A model generated the notes under the pieces. It ran no database searches. It worked only from the letters and a program-made list of their open reading frames with translations, and had not been told where the DNA came from. Below are positions 60,601-64,000 of a stretch of DNA of 64,000 bases, in pieces. Every line of letters starts with the position of its first letter. The stretch's first letter is position 1. The DNA comes from Tubiluchus corallicola (Eukaryota > Priapulida > Priapulimorpha > Priapulimorphida > Tubiluchidae), in NCBI GenBank assembly GCA_030141605.1, contig JAQGDQ010000034.1:1-64000 (forward strand). Reading direction: 5' to 3'. The translations under genes were made by a program, and so were the position numbers.

Positions 60601-61190
60601 ATTAAATTAAATCTGTAAATTTTTCAACGATACTAATTATGATAATAGTTTACACGCTGCAAATAAACAAACTATCATTTAAGCAATGGGTACACAAACT
60701 CTATGCAAGGCTGCACTTTTTGTAATCAAATTAGTTAGTTAACTAGACAGTTAAGGTAGTTAATTAGTCAGTTACTCAGTCAGTTCATTATTCTGATACA
60801 GTATTAGCTTAAACTTCCTGTGAAATGGTATAAAACATTATCATAACGAAGGAATCAGTGACCTGCACATTTAAAAATGTCAAAAAAATCTACTTTAATC
60901 ATCTTTACATGTTATTGCAAAAAATTACCCCATGTATCACACAATTTGATTAGACTGAGAGAAATGTTGACTTGGATGCCAATGCAAATGCATGTTAATT
61001 AAATATTTCCCAATATTGAACATAGATATTGAATATGAAGTGGACAAATTTCAACCATGTCCACATACATTTATACATTTCTTGATAAAATATTTCTCTA
61101 TATATGTAGAAGAAAATAAAAAAAACAATTTCTATAAGAAGATCCGTTTTGCTTGTCAGCTAGTTCATCTGTCTGTCAATCAACCTGGCT
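57684..61190 (-). other. Long UPB1 intron or upstream sequence, no exon found
   Basis: I looked on the minus strand for the expected nitrilase segments (for example KNHIPR and FQEAW regions) and saw none. The sequence is AT-rich with no long frame. No repeat array stands out. Confidence 0.5.
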
Positions 61191-61194
61191 AGGC

Positions 61195-61390
61195 ATTCTT
61201 GGCAGCGTGGCGTTCTTGGTGGCTTGGCGTTCTTGGCATTCTTGGCGTTCTTAGCACTTGGCATTCTTGGCAGCTTGGCATTCTTGGCGGCTTGGCATTC
61301 TTGGTGGCTTGGCGTTCTTGGCAGCTTGGCATTCTTGGCAGCTTGGCATTCTTGGCGGTGTGGCATTCTTGGCACGTTGGCATTCTTGGT
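61195..61390. repeat. 17-bp minisatellite (CATTCTTGGCAGCTTGG)n
   Basis: About eleven units of 16-18 bp and some 9-bp half units, differing at one or two positions. The array opens frames on both strands (FLAAWRSW-like and NAKLPRMPS-like); these have no independent support as genes. Confidence 0.92.
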
Positions 61391-61563
61391 TTAGAGGCTT
61401 GTGAAGGACGACGATGCAGTGATGAGAGTGCGTGTGATGTAAGCCTCATATAAGAGTTGTAAGTCCTTTGTGGGCGTTCCACAAGGCATGTTAGCACATT
61501 GGAAGTTTTCCAACATTTTGTGATGTTCTTACACAGAACACCTACCATTTTCATTCAAATTTA

Positions 61564-61735
61564 GTTCATTTTGTAAAATCACCAATCAGTTCACTTTGTA
61601 GAATAACCAATCACCAATCAGTTCACTTTTTAGAATACCAATCACCAATCAGTTCACTTTGTAGAATACCAATCACCAATCAGTTCACTTTGTAGAATAC
61701 CAATCACCAATCAGTTCACTTTGTAGAATACCATT
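61564..61735. repeat. 31-bp minisatellite carrying CCAAT motifs
   Basis: Units of the form CACCAATCAGTTCACTTTGT plus AGAATACCAAT repeat about five times. Each unit has two CCAAT sequences, so the array holds about ten. The first units are diverged. Confidence 0.88.
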
Positions 61736-64000
61736 ATTAACGTAATTAAACCAGCAAGATTCTTTTTGCTAACATAACCTATTCATTTTCACACGCACGC
61801 ACCACTGCACACACACACACACACGCTTTTACTTATTTTCACTCAGTTTTCCAAAGTTTGCAAGCTATGCTGAAAAGGAATCTTCTTAGCAAAAGTAATT
61901 ACAATCATCACATGCAATTCAATACAGAATGTTTTGTTATTTTCTTCAGCTAACTTTTCCATTTTAACATATAAAAGCACAACGTCGTCTTATAGAATAA
62001 GGTAAAGTGTTACAAAAACTGCAACAATAGATGGTATATAGATGGCAAGTGAAGAAGCAAAAGAAGCCTTACAGCTTTTCCTTTTTGCAGCTGATTCAAT
62101 GGCACTAGTAATAACATACGTCACACAGTAACACAAAGAGAACGCACAGAATAGTTACTAATAACAAAAACACAGTCAAGAACAGTTTCTGAAACCTTAT
62201 ATGGACAACTGAGACTATTTAGTAGTAGAACAATCAGAGCATTGTACAAAAGCACATAAATGCACAACACTGTCATTAAAATGAGCAAACAACATTATGC
62301 ACTATTAGCCATCATAGGCCTAGTACGTTTCAAAACGAAAAAGCATCACTTCAATCAGTTTTTGTAGCTAAGAAATAACAAGGGAGAAAGTAAAAAAAAC
62401 TGCTATACGTTTGTGAAAATTGAGTAAACCTGCAAGAACAAGTTGCAAACCTAAATGTGTGTTTAGTCCAGCTAAAACAGGTCAAAAGTAACAGTATGCA
62501 TATATCGTCCACATCCACAGTTCCAGTTGATGCAGTGTTTAGCTGATTAGTTAATATAACATAAATTTGTGTCGCAAATTTGAAGTGGAATTTCCAGGAT
62601 GTGATATGGATTATGATATGGAAAATGGATTATTGCAATGACCGTTTCACAAATTTGGATTGGAGCAGGTAAAAAGTTTTCTCCATATTACATCACTTTT
62701 TTAATTTTCTGTCTGATTAGCGTAAATGTTATAATACTTTTTAATAGTTGGCACTCATTCATTATCTTGTTATAAATGTGCTCATTTCCATTAAGATCTG
62801 ACTGATCAGGCTGATAGTAATGGTACATAGCAAATACACTTTTGTGGCCAATTGTTTTTCTGCAGTAAAGTATTTAATATTTCAAGGTATAAAGCAAAGA
62901 GTTCAGAAGTTTTTTGATATTTCTGGAAATAAAACATTGAAGTGTTTACATCAAGTAATGACAGCCTTGACCCACACATATTGGTTAGTTGCAAATAAAG
63001 ATGCCAAAGAATATAATGGCAAAGTTGCAAGAAAAAAGGAGCTGAACCTATTGGGATTATACTGATGTTTAGTAATGCAGACATTGCCAATATTTGTAAG
63101 AAAACTGTTTGTAACAAAACCATTTAAAGAATCAAGTCAAATTTTTAAATCTCTACAAAAATTTGACAAAGAATTTAGCGACTTCTTGATGTTATAACTT
63201 TGGGTTTTTGTACACAGATATTTGTACATATCTATGAAAGTGTATGAGCTATTTCATATTTTACATATTGCTACCTATCTTTTGTTTAGTATGTTGCTAT
63301 AGTTATAATCAAATTGTTATGCATAATGGACAAATGATAAGACGGATGTAGGAATAACAGTGAGTTGCATTAATTAACCAACAGACGAAAGTGAAAGTTT
63401 CATTTATAAATTAAAGTCAAATATGTGACAAATATTAGGCTGCAAGATTCTATTAGTAAGAAGTGATTAGGTTATATACAATCCTGACTTTTTTGAAAAC
63501 GGCATGAAAAACTGAGATGAAATTGCCAAACTAAAGTGGATAAAGGGAATGCTAGTGGAATGTGATATGAGTAGTAATGTCCACAAAGTTGTTCATCATT
63601 TTGGGAAACAAAATTAAGCATTCTTCAACTGTACATTGTTCAATTTTTTTCTGCAGCTATGCTAGTAAGTTTCCAAATGCTCAAACTTCCTATTTGCAGT
63701 TTCCTGCACATGGAAGGTTTCTAGAGCAACAGCTTTTCTACTCAAACCATGGTCTCACAAGGCAAGAATTTAGGATTTTGTGAAGCTTGTCTGATGGTAT
63801 GAGAAAATATAAGCATGAGAGAGTGTGTGAATGCTGGTGTGTGTCATTGCCGTCTCCAATTAATTAGCCATTAGTACCATCGGTATAAGTATGATGTTCC
63901 TCTTAATGTGTGTACGTGCTTCAGAGCAATGGGTTTTCATATGACCAGTTCAATCAATCTCATGTTCTCAATGATGGTGACAGATGCACATACGACTTAG
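61736..64000. other. No gene recognised to the end of the window
   Basis: A CA repeat is at about 61806-61824. The open frames at 62820-63065 and 63577-63783 have no recognisable domain and lack convincing splice or start context. If UPB1 continues upstream this is intron. Confidence 0.45.

Noticed and set aside
61160-61554. Open frames on both strands (121 and 84 codons)
   Set aside because: They are generated by the 17-bp minisatellite. Residue patterns follow the repeat, not a protein family.
1-64000. CRISPR arrays, bacterial operons, rRNA genes or integrated viral genomes
   Set aside because: Repeats are continuous tandem arrays without unique spacers. Genes have spliceosomal introns, and no viral replication or structural genes were recognised.

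Overview
The window looks like AT-rich nuclear DNA from an invertebrate animal. The evidence is GT-AG introns of roughly 0.3 to 2.5 kb, a rhodopsin-family receptor, an animal haem peroxidase relic, degenerate TTAGGG-type repeats inside an intron, tRNA-derived SINE-like pieces, a LINE relic and several families of small DNA transposons. I cannot name the phylum from the sequence. No bacterial operon, CRISPR array, rRNA gene or intact tRNA gene is visible.

Layout. Positions 1-1.9 kb are a patchwork of short local duplications. A decayed animal haem peroxidase gene (+) lies at about 1.9-4.1 kb. Intergenic DNA with transposon remnants and pentanucleotide satellites runs to 8.85 kb. A one-exon peptide-type GPCR (+) is at 8857-10194. 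From 10.2 to 15.2 kb there are local tandem duplications and a LINE reverse-transcriptase relic. From 39859 down to 15257 on the minus strand I could assemble a complete 24-exon UBE3C gene (HECT ubiquitin ligase, 1062 codons). Every exon junction keeps phase, and its introns are loaded with repeats. The intronless CCT6 gene (chaperonin zeta subunit) starts 632 bp away, head to head with UBE3C, at 40492-42087 (+). A three-exon type II membrane protein of an uncharacterised glycosyltransferase-like family (-) faces it tail to tail at 44842-42591. From 45 to 51 kb there are only repeats. The last six exons of UPB1 (beta-ureidopropionase) lie on the minus strand from 57683 to 51002. Its 5' exons are not found before the window ends.

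The genes do not form a pathway. UBE3C and CCT6 both serve protein quality control and share a short divergent promoter interval, which may be coincidence. UPB1 performs the last step of pyrimidine breakdown.

I found no convincing new multi-gene system. The most unusual structures are a 56-bp array beside UBE3C exon 22 whose units each carry acceptor-like sequences resembling the true splice site, two long inverted repeats beside or within genes, a MITE family with TTA target duplications, and a GPCR without the usual extracellular disulfide cysteines.
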